Notes under the pieces: model-generated
The model's input: the letters and a program-made list of their open reading frames with translations, nothing else
Database searches by the model: none
Told to the model about the DNA's origin: nothing
Shown: positions 16,127 through 25,500 of the stretch, piece after piece
Layout: every line of letters starts with the position of its first letter
Numbering within the stretch: position 1 is the stretch's first letter
NCBI GenBank assembly: GCA_041659285.1
Contig: JBAZYO010000011.1
Coordinates: forward strand, 135,417 to 199,416
DNA from: Vicinamibacterales bacterium
Lineage (GTDB): Bacteria > Acidobacteriota > Vicinamibacteria > Vicinamibacterales > UBA2999
DNA: 64,000 nt
Reading direction: 5' to 3'
Position numbers and translations under genes: made by a program

Positions 16127-16584
16127 GCGGGTGTCTGACCCCGTCGCGCCTTGAAGAATTCCTGGATCATCTCGCGGCACTCAACCTCGAGCACGCCGCC
16201 GACCGCCTCGAGCCGGTGATTGAGGCCCGCCAGTTGGTGGGCGCTGATCATCGATACGATGGCACCGGACTTGGGCTCGGTGGCCCCGTAGACCACGGTG
16301 CCGACGCGCGCGTGGACCATGGCGCCCACGCACATCAGGCACGGCTCGACCGTCACGTAAAGGGTGGCGCCCGTCAGGCGATAGTTGCCGACGCGGGCCG
16401 CCGCCGCGCGCAGCGCGACGACCTCGGCATGGGCCGTGGGGTCGGTGGAGGTAATGGGTTGGTTGTAGCCGGCGCCGGCCACCGCGCCGTCAAGAACGAC
16501 GACGGCGCCGATCGGGACTTCGTTGAGGTCTCGCGCGACCGCAGCCTGGTCGAGCGCGAGGCGCATGAAGCCAGCATGGTCCAT
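16123..16584 (-). CDS. tadA: tRNA-specific adenosine deaminase TadA
   Basis: The protein has 153 residues, a normal length. Cytidine-deaminase-fold motifs are complete: TAHAEVVAL (zinc His and catalytic Glu) and VEPCLMCVGAM (two zinc Cys). The VYGATEPKSGA stretch and the C-terminal FFKARR tail are typical of TadA, which converts A34 to inosine in tRNA-Arg(ACG). That same tRNA-Arg(ACG) gene is present at 48553 in this window, consistent with the need for this enzyme. No strong ribosome-binding site precedes the ATG. Confidence 0.93.
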   Translation of the reverse strand: MDHAGFMRLALDQAAVARDLNEVPIGAVVVLDGAVAGAGYNQPITSTDPTAHAEVVALRAAAARVGNYRLTGATLYVTVEPCLMCVGAMVHARVGTVVYGATEPKSGAIVSMISAHQLAGLNHRLEAVGGVLEVECREMIQEFFKARRGQTPA

Positions 16585-16675
16585 GCGCTCAATTAAACAA
16601 GAGATCAGGAGATCAGGAGAAAACTATTCGAAAACCATTCTCCTAATCTCCCTGCCTCTTGCGACAGCGGAAGAA

Positions 16676-17218
16676 CTACCGCACCGTCGGGAAGCCGTGC
16701 GCGGCGGTCTCGCCGGCGAACTGGAACTCCACGAACTTCTTGTAGCCATCACCCGTGCTGTGGAGCAACACGGTGTTGTCCGTGCTCGCCTCGCGCTCGA
16801 GGTGCGTGCAGTGGAACGCCACCACCGGGTTCTTCAGGTCGTTGTAGGCGTAGATGTGCGTGCAGGGTTCGCCGCGCGCCATGCGGTCGTTGTCGTGCTC
16901 GATCACATACCGCCCCTGCAGGATCTGGTCTCCCACCTTGGTCGCCTGCATGAACCATACGACGGTCGCCTGCCGGGCCGGCGTGGCCGCCACTGGCGCC
17001 GCTGCCGGTTGCTGCATGGCAAAGAAGATGTCCACGGCATTGGCCTCGGTCTTGGCCAACTGGTTCGCGCAACACGGCATGTCGCAACCGGCGTGGTCTG
17101 CCGCCTTCTCGCAACACGCTGCCTTCTCTCCGCAACAACCGGCGTCGGCGGCCAGAACGACCGGCGATGCCATCAACAACCCGGCGAGTCCGATGAATGC
17201 GAGCAATCTTGAGTGCAT
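16676..17218 (-). CDS. Cys-rich exported hypothetical protein
   Basis: The protein has 180 residues, with GGAGGG just upstream of the ATG. The signal peptide ends near VLAADA. The start of the mature protein is cysteine-rich (CCGEKAACCEK then CDMPCC), which could bind metal or be disulfide-linked. The C-terminal domain has IEHDNDRMARGEPCTHIYAY and VVAFHCTHLER, a pattern also found in other exported acidobacterial proteins. Function is unknown; metal sensing or binding is a guess based on the cysteines. Confidence 0.7.
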   Translation of the reverse strand: MHSRLLAFIGLAGLLMASPVVLAADAGCCGEKAACCEKAADHAGCDMPCCANQLAKTEANAVDIFFAMQQPAAAPVAATPARQATVVWFMQATKVGDQILQGRYVIEHDNDRMARGEPCTHIYAYNDLKNPVVAFHCTHLEREASTDNTVLLHSTGDGYKKFVEFQFAGETAAHGFPTVR

Positions 17219-17407
17219 AAGCCCTCCGCTTTGGGGGACTCATAAGCGAGACGCGTGCCGCGACCGGACGCAAGAAAACAGGCCGATTTCCGCGGATCCG
17301 CCCGCGAGCGTGGGGGAAGAATCCCGGGGCCCGCGGGAAAAACCCGCAGGGCGATGGACTCTTGACGGGCGCGGCCGGCCCCTTCACCATTGCGATCCCA
17401 ATACCCT

Positions 17408-18565
17408 ATGCACATCGCCGCGGCTGCCACGGCGTCGTTCGTCCCCCCCCCACCGCGGGCCTGCCGCGTGGCGGTGTGGCTGACCCTTGCACTCGCCCTG
17501 GCCGCGCCGGCTCGCCTCTCGGCCCAGACGTTTGAGGCGCCCCCCCAACAGGATCAGGATCAGGATCAGGATCAGGACCAGGACCCGGCGCCCGCCGCGC
17601 TCAGCAGCCTCGTCGTACGCGCCTTCGGTTCCGTGCATTGGGGCCGCACCGACGAGCCGGCCAAGGCGAATGCGTTCTCGCTCGGCCAGCTCGATTTCTT
17701 CGTGACCTCCACGCTCAGCGATCGCTTCAGCGTGCTCACCGAGATCGTGCTGGAGGGCAGTATCAACACGCAGGTCATCACCGACCTCGAACGGCTCCAG
17801 CTCACCTATCGCCACAACGATTACCTGATCGTGTCGGCCGGCCGGTATCACACCGGCATCGGCTTCTATAACACCGCCTTCCATCACGGCTCGTTCTTCG
17901 AGACCCCGATCGGCCGGCCGCGGGTCTTCGCCTTTGAGGACGAGGGCGGCGTGCTCCCGGTCCACGAAGTCGGCGTCACCGTTCGCGGCCTCGTGCCCAA
18001 GTCGAAATCCTCACTGAATTACCTGGTCGAGGTCGGGAACGGCCGCCGGTGGGACGAGGACTATGGGGCCGACCCCGCGGCGCAGCACGACCCCAACCCC
18101 GAGAAGTCCACCAACGTCGCGCTGTCGTACCGGCCGGACCGCTGGCGCGGGCTGGAGGCCGGCGCCTCCTTTTACCGGGACACCATTACCGACGCCTCCC
18201 TCCAGGAGGTCGCGCACCGCATCTTCGCGACCTACGCCACCTACCGGACGGCTTCGGTCGAGGTGCTCGCGGAATGGCTGGTGTTGCACCACCGCGCCGG
18301 CGGCACCGGGCATCGCAACGACGGCGGCTACGTGCAGGCCTCGAAGGCGTGGGGGAATTGGCGGCCTTATTACCGGTACGATCGCCTCGACGTGGACGCG
18401 GCGACGCCGGTGATTGGCGCCACCGAATCGTCTGCCGCGCACGTCGTCGGGCTGCGCGTCGATCCGTCGGAATGGGTGGGCCTGAAAGCGCAGTACGAAC
18501 GCGCCAGGCGCGGCGCCCGGCACGACGTCAATGGCCTCGGCGTCCAACTGGTGTTCGTCTTCTAG
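17408..18565 (+). CDS. Outer-membrane beta-barrel/porin-like protein
   Basis: The protein is about 385 residues from the ATG at 17408; an in-frame start 6 codons earlier is possible. It has a long signal region (VAVWLTLALALAAPARLSAQ), then a low-complexity QD repeat, then alternating amphipathic strands rich in aromatic and polar residues ending in LVFVF, a typical barrel terminus with C-terminal Phe. Its best match in style is porin-like proteins. It heads an apparent operon with a small PBP-like protein (18575) and a hybrid histidine kinase (19108), suggesting outer-membrane uptake or sensing linked to the kinase. Confidence 0.75.
   Translation: MHIAAAATASFVPPPPRACRVAVWLTLALALAAPARLSAQTFEAPPQQDQDQDQDQDQDPAPAALSSLVVRAFGSVHWGRTDEPAKANAFSLGQLDFFVTSTLSDRFSVLTEIVLEGSINTQVITDLERLQLTYRHNDYLIVSAGRYHTGIGFYNTAFHHGSFFETPIGRPRVFAFEDEGGVLPVHEVGVTVRGLVPKSKSSLNYLVEVGNGRRWDEDYGADPAAQHDPNPEKSTNVALSYRPDRWRGLEAGASFYRDTITDASLQEVAHRIFATYATYRTASVEVLAEWLVLHHRAGGTGHRNDGGYVQASKAWGNWRPYYRYDRLDVDAATPVIGATESSAAHVVGLRVDPSEWVGLKAQYERARRGARHDVNGLGVQLVFVF
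17549..17584 (+). repeat. CAGGAY hexanucleotide repeat inside barrel gene
   Basis: Six tandem copies of CAGGAT/CAGGAC encode (Gln-Asp)6 right after the signal peptide. The unit is a multiple of three, so slippage changes linker length without a frameshift. Confidence 0.9.
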
Positions 18566-18574
18566 CGGACCATT

Positions 18575-19108
18575 GTGGTGATCAAACCCCTCCTCGCCGC
18601 CCTCGTCTTGCTGGCGGTGATCCCACAGGCGGGACCGCCGCCGGCCCAGCGGCCGGAGCCTCCCACCGGCGCCATCGCGCTGGTCGTGCACCTGTCCAAT
18701 CCCGTGAACAACCTGTCGATCTCCGACCTGCGGCGCATTTTCATGATGGAAACCCAGAACTGGCCACACGGCCGCAAGATCACGGTGGTGCTCGGCGAAA
18801 AGGGTCAGCCGGGGCGGGCTGAAGTCATCCGGCGGATCTGCGGCATTTCCGAGGCGGAGTACGATCGGCACATCCTGCTCCAGACATTTCGTGGAGCCAT
18901 CGGCCTGGGACCGCGGACCATCCGCGACACCGCGGCGATGCTGCGGTTCATCTTCAACGCGCCCGGCTCGATCGGCTACGCCCCGTCCGACCAGGTGAAC
19001 AACAACTCGACCAAGGTCCTCCGGATCGAGGGCCTGGCGCCCTCCGATCTCCGGTATCCGTTACGCCTGCGCGGCGCGGGCGCCAGCCGCCCGCCGCCGG
19101 TCGAATAA
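18575..19108 (+). CDS. Small PBP-like (PstS-type) exported protein
   Basis: The protein has 177 residues with a GTG start 9 bp after the barrel gene. It has a signal peptide (VIKPLLAALVLLAVIPQAG). The core fits a truncated phosphate-type periplasmic binding domain: LVVHLSNPVNNLSISDLRRIFMM, ITVVLG, and the PGSIGYAP segment near the end that is typical of PstS-like folds. It is about half the length of a normal PstS, a form seen where such proteins act as sensory partners. Its TAA overlaps the kinase ATG by one base, so the two are coupled. It may present a ligand to the kinase. Confidence 0.75.
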   Translation: MVIKPLLAALVLLAVIPQAGPPPAQRPEPPTGAIALVVHLSNPVNNLSISDLRRIFMMETQNWPHGRKITVVLGEKGQPGRAEVIRRICGISEAEYDRHILLQTFRGAIGLGPRTIRDTAAMLRFIFNAPGSIGYAPSDQVNNNSTKVLRIEGLAPSDLRYPLRLRGAGASRPPPVE

Positions 19109-21675
19109 TGCGCAACCTGATGTCGCGCATTCGGCACCAGGAGCTCGGCCTGCTGGCCGGGGTCGCCATCACGGTGCTCGCCTTCGGCGTCATCGTCGCG
19201 CGCGATCTCCGCCAGTCCGCCGATGATGCCAGCCACCTGCACGACCGGCTGTCGAGTGGCCTCAACCTGATCAACGACCTCCAGTTCCAGATGCAGGAGG
19301 TCCGCCGCATCCTGCTCTACGCCCTTCATACCTCCGACGCCAACCGCCAGTTGGACTACGCCGAGCAGTCGCGGGCCGCCGATGCCCGCGTCCGCGCGTT
19401 GCTGAACGACCGCGCCAGGCTCGGTGACCAGCCGCCTGTCCTGCAGGTCGTCGCCACCGTCGACAGCGCCTGGATGCGCTACCTGGTGGTCCGCGACGAG
19501 GTGATCGGCCTGATCCTGGAAGGGAGTTACGGCGAGGGCGTGGCGCTCGACGAGCAGGAAGGGCTGGCGCGCTTCAACGACGTGCGCCAGGCCATCGGCG
19601 GGCTGAAGGCCAGCTTCGCATCCGATGCCGAGGCGCAGGTGCTGGCCGCCAAGGCGCGGGCGCGGGCGTCGGTGATCCGCGTGATCATCCTGGTGTCGAG
19701 CGCGCTGCTTGGGGCCGCGGTCGGCCTCTATCTCGTCAACCGCCGCGCCGCCCTCGAGTCGCGGCTGCACAGCGAGGCTCACAAGGGCAGCATCCTGCAG
19801 GCCGTCCCCGATCCCATCATCAGCACCGACGCCGCCGGCCGCATCATGGAGGTCAACGACGCCGCCGAGCGCGTGTTCGGCTTCAGCCGCCACGACGCCC
19901 TGGGCCTCCATCTGGAGACGGTGGTGCTCCCGCCGAGCCGGCGCGGCGAACTGGCGGCGGTCCTGGCGCGGCCGTTCGTGAGCCGGCGCACGGTGGCGCG
20001 GTTCGAGACCTACGGCGTGCGCGCCGGCGGCACCGAGTTCCCGGTCGAGATCGCCGCGGTGTCGCACACCGCGGACAACGCGCGCATCTGGACCATCCAC
20101 ATTTCGGACCTTACCGCGCGCTACCGATCCGAACAGGAACTGCGCGCCGCCAAGGAAGTGGCCGAGGTCTCCGCGCGCGCGGAAAGCGACTTCCTGACGA
20201 CCATGAGCCACGAGCTTCGCACGCCCCTGACCGGCGTGACCGGAATTGCCCACCTGCTCCAGAACTCGCCCTCGCCCGCCTCGCAGCGCGACCTCGTGCA
20301 CATGCTGCGCAGCAGCGCGACCGCGCTGCTGGGGCTGGTCAGCGATGTGCTGGACTACTCGCGGATCGAGCGCGGGCTCATGGATCTGTCGCCGGTGGAC
20401 TTCCGTATTCGCGATTGCATCGAGGATGCAATCGACCCGGTCGCCCAGGCGGCGGCCCGGAAGGGCCTGGAGATCGGATACCTGATCGACGAGAGCGCGA
20501 CGGCGGCGGTGAGGGCCGACGAAGACCGCGTCCGGCAGGTGCTGCTCAACCTCCTGTCGAACGCGGTGAAGTTCACCGAGGCCGGCGAAGTGGTGGTGCA
20601 GGCGAGCGCGAGACAATTGGCCAAAGGGTCGCGGGCGATCAGCATCAGCGTGCGAGACACCGGCCCTGGCATTCCGGAGCACCTGCACGCGAAGCTCTTC
20701 CAGCGCTTCAGCCAGATTACGCGCCAGCACGGCGGGACCGGGCTCGGCCTGGCCATCTCGAAGCGGCTGAGCGAACTGCTCGGCGGATCCCTGAACGTCA
20801 CGAGCCTCGAGGGTAAAGGCACCACCTTCCAGTTCGACTTCCGGGCCGCTCCGGCGCCCGGCACCTCGCCCGACGCCTTCCAGGGATCATTGCCAGGAAC
20901 AAGGGTCCTGCTGGCAACCGGCCCCGGCATCATCGGGCAGCAGGTGCGGGCGCTGTTGGCGAGCTGGGGAGTCGAGGTCGCCGGCGTCCTGGGTCCTCAT
21001 TCGCCCGCAACCAAACCGCCGCACGGGATCGACGCCGTGATCGTGGATGCCGATGGCGAGCAGTGCTGTGCACTGGCGCGGCAGTGCCTGTCGGCGTGGA
21101 GCATGGAGAGGGTGCCGTGTGTCGTCGTCGCGCGTCCGCGAGCCGAGGTAGACGCGGGAACCGCGCATGACTACCGGGTGCGCAAGCCCATCAGCGCGAG
21201 CCGGCTGCACGAGGCGCTCGTCTCGGCGATCCACGACATTCGCGGCGGGGCCATGCCCGTGCGGCCGCCGACCGGGATTACACCCTTCCCCGCAGCCTCG
21301 CTCGCCATCCTGCTGGCCGAAGACAATGAACCTAACCGGCGGGTGATGCAGCTCATGCTCAACGAACTCGGCCTGACCGCGGACGAAGTCGCCGGAGGCG
21401 GCGAAGCGGTTGAACGCGCACTCGCACACCCGTACGACGTCATCCTGATGGATGTGCAAATGCCCGGCCTCGATGGTCTCGAAGCGGCCAGGCGCATCCG
21501 GGCTCAGTCATCGGGCAAGCGTCCGCTGATCATCGCGCTGACCGCGAATGTGACGCTCGGGGAGGAAGCACGGTGCCTCCGCGCCGGCATGGATCGCTAC
21601 CTGTCCAAGCCGATCCGCCTGGAAACGCTCGCCTCGATTTTTCGGCCCCTGGTAGCGACGACGACCCGGACTTAA
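19108..21675 (+). CDS. Hybrid sensor histidine kinase (PAS, two REC)
   Basis: The protein has 855 residues. Domains in order: TM1 (about 11-31); a periplasmic helical bundle (about 32-190, MCP-like); TM2 (about 192-212); a PAS domain (about 226-340: ILQAVPDPIISTDAAGRI); HisKA with MSHELRTPLTG (His about 367); HATPase with NLLSNAVKFTE, DTGPGIP and GTGLGLAIS; a degenerate receiver (about 590-700, without the usual acidic pocket); and an intact receiver with LLAEDNEPNRR, ILMDVQMPGLDG and a later LSKPI lysine. It has no output domain of its own, so it signals by phosphorelay to another protein. Its partner is not in the operon. Ligand input may come from the PBP-like protein just upstream. Confidence 0.9.
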   Translation: MRNLMSRIRHQELGLLAGVAITVLAFGVIVARDLRQSADDASHLHDRLSSGLNLINDLQFQMQEVRRILLYALHTSDANRQLDYAEQSRAADARVRALLNDRARLGDQPPVLQVVATVDSAWMRYLVVRDEVIGLILEGSYGEGVALDEQEGLARFNDVRQAIGGLKASFASDAEAQVLAAKARARASVIRVIILVSSALLGAAVGLYLVNRRAALESRLHSEAHKGSILQAVPDPIISTDAAGRIMEVNDAAERVFGFSRHDALGLHLETVVLPPSRRGELAAVLARPFVSRRTVARFETYGVRAGGTEFPVEIAAVSHTADNARIWTIHISDLTARYRSEQELRAAKEVAEVSARAESDFLTTMSHELRTPLTGVTGIAHLLQNSPSPASQRDLVHMLRSSATALLGLVSDVLDYSRIERGLMDLSPVDFRIRDCIEDAIDPVAQAAARKGLEIGYLIDESATAAVRADEDRVRQVLLNLLSNAVKFTEAGEVVVQASARQLAKGSRAISISVRDTGPGIPEHLHAKLFQRFSQITRQHGGTGLGLAISKRLSELLGGSLNVTSLEGKGTTFQFDFRAAPAPGTSPDAFQGSLPGTRVLLATGPGIIGQQVRALLASWGVEVAGVLGPHSPATKPPHGIDAVIVDADGEQCCALARQCLSAWSMERVPCVVVARPRAEVDAGTAHDYRVRKPISASRLHEALVSAIHDIRGGAMPVRPPTGITPFPAASLAILLAEDNEPNRRVMQLMLNELGLTADEVAGGGEAVERALAHPYDVILMDVQMPGLDGLEAARRIRAQSSGKRPLIIALTANVTLGEEARCLRAGMDRYLSKPIRLETLASIFRPLVATTTRT

Positions 21676-21836
21676 GCCTGAAATAAGAGACGGCGCCTGG
21701 GCCCGACAAAAGCCCGTAAGTTGTTGATTCGAGAACCCGGCAGCCTCTTTCTGCGGTTGATAGCCCACCTCGACAGCTCTAACCTCCAGCATTCGCGAGC
21801 AACGCATTTGCTTTTCGCTTTTCCTGGAGGTCCTCA

Positions 21837-22517
21837 ATGCCACGCGTCGCGTCTGCCCCCTTCGCAGGCCTCGCAGTCATTAGTCCCGTTTGCTTCGTCC
21901 CGCCACCTGAGCTACCGCGGGCCGTCCCTCCCCTGCCGCTGGTCGCCCTGACCCCGCCGTCGGCCGAGTGGAGCGACGCGCGGCTCGTCCAGGCCTGCCT
22001 CGACGGCAACCAGCGCGCCTGGGACCTGCTCATTGCACGGTACAAGAACCTGATCTGGTCGTTTCCGCGCAAGTATGGGGCGCCCGCGCACGAGGCCGCC
22101 GACGTGTTCCAGATGGTCTGCATCGACCTGTTCCTGGAGCTGCCCCGCTTGCGTAATCACGAGAGCCTGCGTGCCTGGATCTCGACCGTGGCGACCCGGA
22201 GGGCTTACCACTGGAAACGCCGCCACATCATCCGTGCCACGCGGGAAGACGACGGGGCCGACCCGGAGGTGGTCGTCGTGACACAGCCGTCCACGGAGTT
22301 CCAGGACGCGGAGCGCGGCCGGCTTGTCCGGCACGCCGTGGCGCAGCTTCCCCAGCGGTACCGCGCCGTCATCGAACTGCTGTTCTTCGAGGAGCCGCCG
22401 CTGCCGTATCAGAAGGTGGCGCAACGCCTGGGCGTCGCCCCCGGGTCGGTGTCGTTCCTCAGGGCGCGGGGATTGCGGAAGCTCGAACGGATCCTGAACG
22501 AAGCCGACGCCCGTTAA
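21837..22517 (+). CDS. Sigma-70 family (ECF-like) RNA polymerase sigma factor
   Basis: The protein has 226 residues, with CTGGAGG ideally spaced before the ATG. A Pro-rich about 45-residue N-terminal extension precedes region 2 (LVQACLDGNQRAWDLLIARYKNLIWSFPRKYG, then HEAADVFQMVCIDLF). Region 4 has QLPQRYRAVIEL and an HTH-like KVAQRLGVAPGSVSFLRARGLRKLE. No anti-sigma gene is adjacent. It may serve the surface and export genes nearby, but no promoter consensus could be assigned. Confidence 0.85.
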   Translation: MPRVASAPFAGLAVISPVCFVPPPELPRAVPPLPLVALTPPSAEWSDARLVQACLDGNQRAWDLLIARYKNLIWSFPRKYGAPAHEAADVFQMVCIDLFLELPRLRNHESLRAWISTVATRRAYHWKRRHIIRATREDDGADPEVVVVTQPSTEFQDAERGRLVRHAVAQLPQRYRAVIELLFFEEPPLPYQKVAQRLGVAPGSVSFLRARGLRKLERILNEADAR

Positions 22518-22553
22518 GCCCTTCCCACAATAGAACCGGTCACGACCGGCAAG

Positions 22554-22582
22554 TGGCGCATCCCGTCATTCGGGATGCGCCA
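22554..22582. terminator. Bidirectional hairpin terminator
   Basis: TGGCGCATCCCG-TCATT-CGGGATGCGCCA is a perfect 12-bp stem with a 5-nt loop, between the convergent sigma factor gene and the giant HYR gene. It is well placed to stop transcription from both sides, although the flanking T runs are short. Confidence 0.75.
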
Positions 22583-22596
22583 TGTGTCTCACTCCC

Positions 22597-25500
22597 TCAT
22601 CGCGGGATCGTCACGACCACGGTCTGGCTCCTGGGCGACTCGTTGCCTGATTGATCCACGGCCGTCACCGCGAACCCGTGAGTCCCCGCCTTCAGGTCGC
22701 GCATCGTCTTGGTGAGGCCGCGCACCTTGTCGTCAACCTCGTGCCACCGGGCCTTCTTGCCGTTGCCGTAAGTCTCATACTCGTAGACCCGGTAGTACGC
22801 CACGCGGACGTTGTCCGTGGCGGGCGTCCACGCCAGCGTCACCCGGTCCCGGTCCTTCTTGCCGCGCCCGGAATCATCCTCGAACGTCGCCGTGACCAGC
22901 GGTGCCGTGGGCGCCTGTTGATCCAGGACCCGGACCGAATAGGCGTGCCGGTCGGTCCCTGCGGCGTTGGTGACCCGCACGGCGAAGTTGTGCCGGCCAA
23001 GTTGCGCCACGTCCGGCGTCCACGATACGAGTCCCGTGCCCGGATCGATGGTCATGCCTTCCGGCGCGCTTTCGAGCGACCACACCATTGGCAATGACCC
23101 GCCGGCGGCGGATTGATACAGGAAGAGTTCCTGGACCGGAATCTCCTCCGGCGGCTGCGGATCCAGGATGGTCGGGCGCACCATCGTGGTGGTGACCGTC
23201 ACGGTGAAGCCGTCCGTCGCAGTGTTGCCCGCGGCGTCACTTGCCGTGCACGACACCGGCGTCGTGCCGATCGAGAAGGTCGAGCCCGAGGCCGGGGCGC
23301 AGGTGACCGGCACCGCACCGTCAACCGCGTCCAGCGCGGTTGCGGTGAAGGCGACGATGGCGCCGTCGGGACCGGCGGCGAGGACGGACAAGTTCGCCGG
23401 CAGCGTCAGGACCGGTGGAGCGGTGTCCCTCACCGTCACGGTGAAGGTGTCCGTGGCATCGTTGCCCGCCGCGTCGCTTGCGGCGCACGACACCGGCGTC
23501 GTGCCGAACGAGAAGGTCGAACCAGAGGCGGGTGTGCAGACCACCAGCACCAAGCCGTCGATGGCATCCAACGCGGTCGCGCTGAAGGTGGCGATGGCGC
23601 CAGCCGCGCTCGTCGCCGTGATCGACATGTTGGCCGGGAGCGTCAGCACCGGGGCGGCCGTATCACTGACCGTCACCGTGAAACTCGCGCTGCCGATGTT
23701 GCCGTGGGCGTCGGTCGCCGAGCACGTCACCGTCGTCGTCCCGATCGCAAAGGTGCTGCCGGACGCCGGCGCGCAGCTCACCAGCGCGATCGGACCGTCA
23801 ATGGCGTCCGCCGCCGTGGCGGTGAAGTCCGCCACCGCGCCCGCGGGGCTGGTCGCCGCCAGGGTCAGGTTTGCCGGCACCGTGACGACCGGGGCCACCG
23901 TGTCGCTCACCGTCACCGTGAAACTCGCGCTGCCGATGTTGCCGTGGGCATCCGTCGCCGAGCACGTCACCGTCGTCGTCCCGATCGCAAAGGTGCTGCC
24001 GGAGGCGGGGGTGCAGCTCACCAGCGCGATCGGACCATCGATCGCATCCACCGCCGTGGCGGTGAAGTCCGCCACCGCGCCCGCGGGGCTGGTCGCCGCC
24101 ACGTTGAGGTTGGCCGGCACCGTGACGACCGGGGCCACGGTGTCGCTCACCGTCACCGTGAAGCTGGCGCTGCCGGTGTTGCTGTGCGCATCCGTCGCCG
24201 AGCACGTCACCGTCGTCGTGCCGACCGCAAAGGTGCTGCCGGACGCCGGCGCGCAGCTCACCAGCGCGATCGGACCGTCAATCGCGTCCACCGCCGTGGC
24301 GGTGAAGTCCACGACCGCGCCCGCGGGGCTGGTCGCCGCCACGTTGAGGTTGGCCGGCACCGTGACGACCGGGGCCACGGTGTCGCTCACCGTCACCGTG
24401 AAGCTGGCGCTGCCGATGTTGCCGTGGGCATCCGTCGCGGAGCACGTCACCGAGGTCGTCCCGATCGCAAAGGTGCTGCCGGAGGCCGGCGCGCAGCTCA
24501 CCAGCGCGATCGGACCGTCAATGGCGTCCGCCGCCGTGGCGATGAAGTCCGCCACCGCGCCCGCGCCGCTCGTCGCCGCCAGGGTCAGGTTCGCCGGCAC
24601 CGTGACCACCGGCGCCACGGTATCGCTCACCGTCACCGTGAAGCTGGCGCTGCCGATGTTGCCGTGGGCATCCGTCGCGGAGCACGTCACCGAGGTCGTG
24701 CCGATCGCAAACGTGCTGCCGGACGCCGGCGCGCAGCTCACGAGCGCAAGGGCACCGTCGATCGCATCCACCGCCGTGGCGGTGAAGTCCGCCACCGCGC
24801 CCGCGGGGCTGGTCGCCGCCACATTGAGGTTCGCCGGCACCGTGACCACCGGCGCCACGGTGTCGCTCACCGTCACCGTGAAGCTGGCGCTACCGATGTT
24901 GCCGTGCGCATCCGTCGCCGAGCACGTCACCGTCGTCGTGCCGATCGCAAACGTGCTGCCGGACGCCGGCGCGCAGCTGACCAGTGCGAGGGCACCGTCA
25001 ATGGCGTCCGTCGCCGTGGCGCTGAAGTCGGCCACTGCGCCCGCGGGGCTGGTCGCCGCCACATTGAGGTTCGCCGGCACCGTGACCACCGGGGCCACCG
25101 TGTCACTCACCGTCACCGTGAAGCTGGCGCTGCCGGTATTGCCCGCGGCATCGGCTGCCGTGCAGGTCACAGCGGTCGTGCCAATCACAAACGTACTGCC
25201 CGACAGCGGCGTGCAGCTGACGAGCGCGATCGCGCCGTCAATCGCGTCGAGCGCCGACGCGCTGAAGGCCGCCACCGCGCCCGCCGCACTGGTCGCCGCC
25301 AGGCTCAAGCTTGCCGGCACCGTGACCACCGGCGCAGTGCCGTCAACGACCCACGACACCGACGCGTTGCCGCTGTTGCCGACCGCATCGACCCCGGTCA
25401 CCGTCAGCAGGTGGGAGCCATCAACGAGATTCGTCCAAAAATACGGGCTCGTGCACGCGCCAGCCGGGCCGCCGTCAAGCGCGCACGTCACCGTCGTCGC

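Noticed and set aside
23640..25100. Tandem 240-bp repeats resembling a CRISPR-like array
   Set aside because: Units are continuous coding HYR modules without short repeats or variable spacers.
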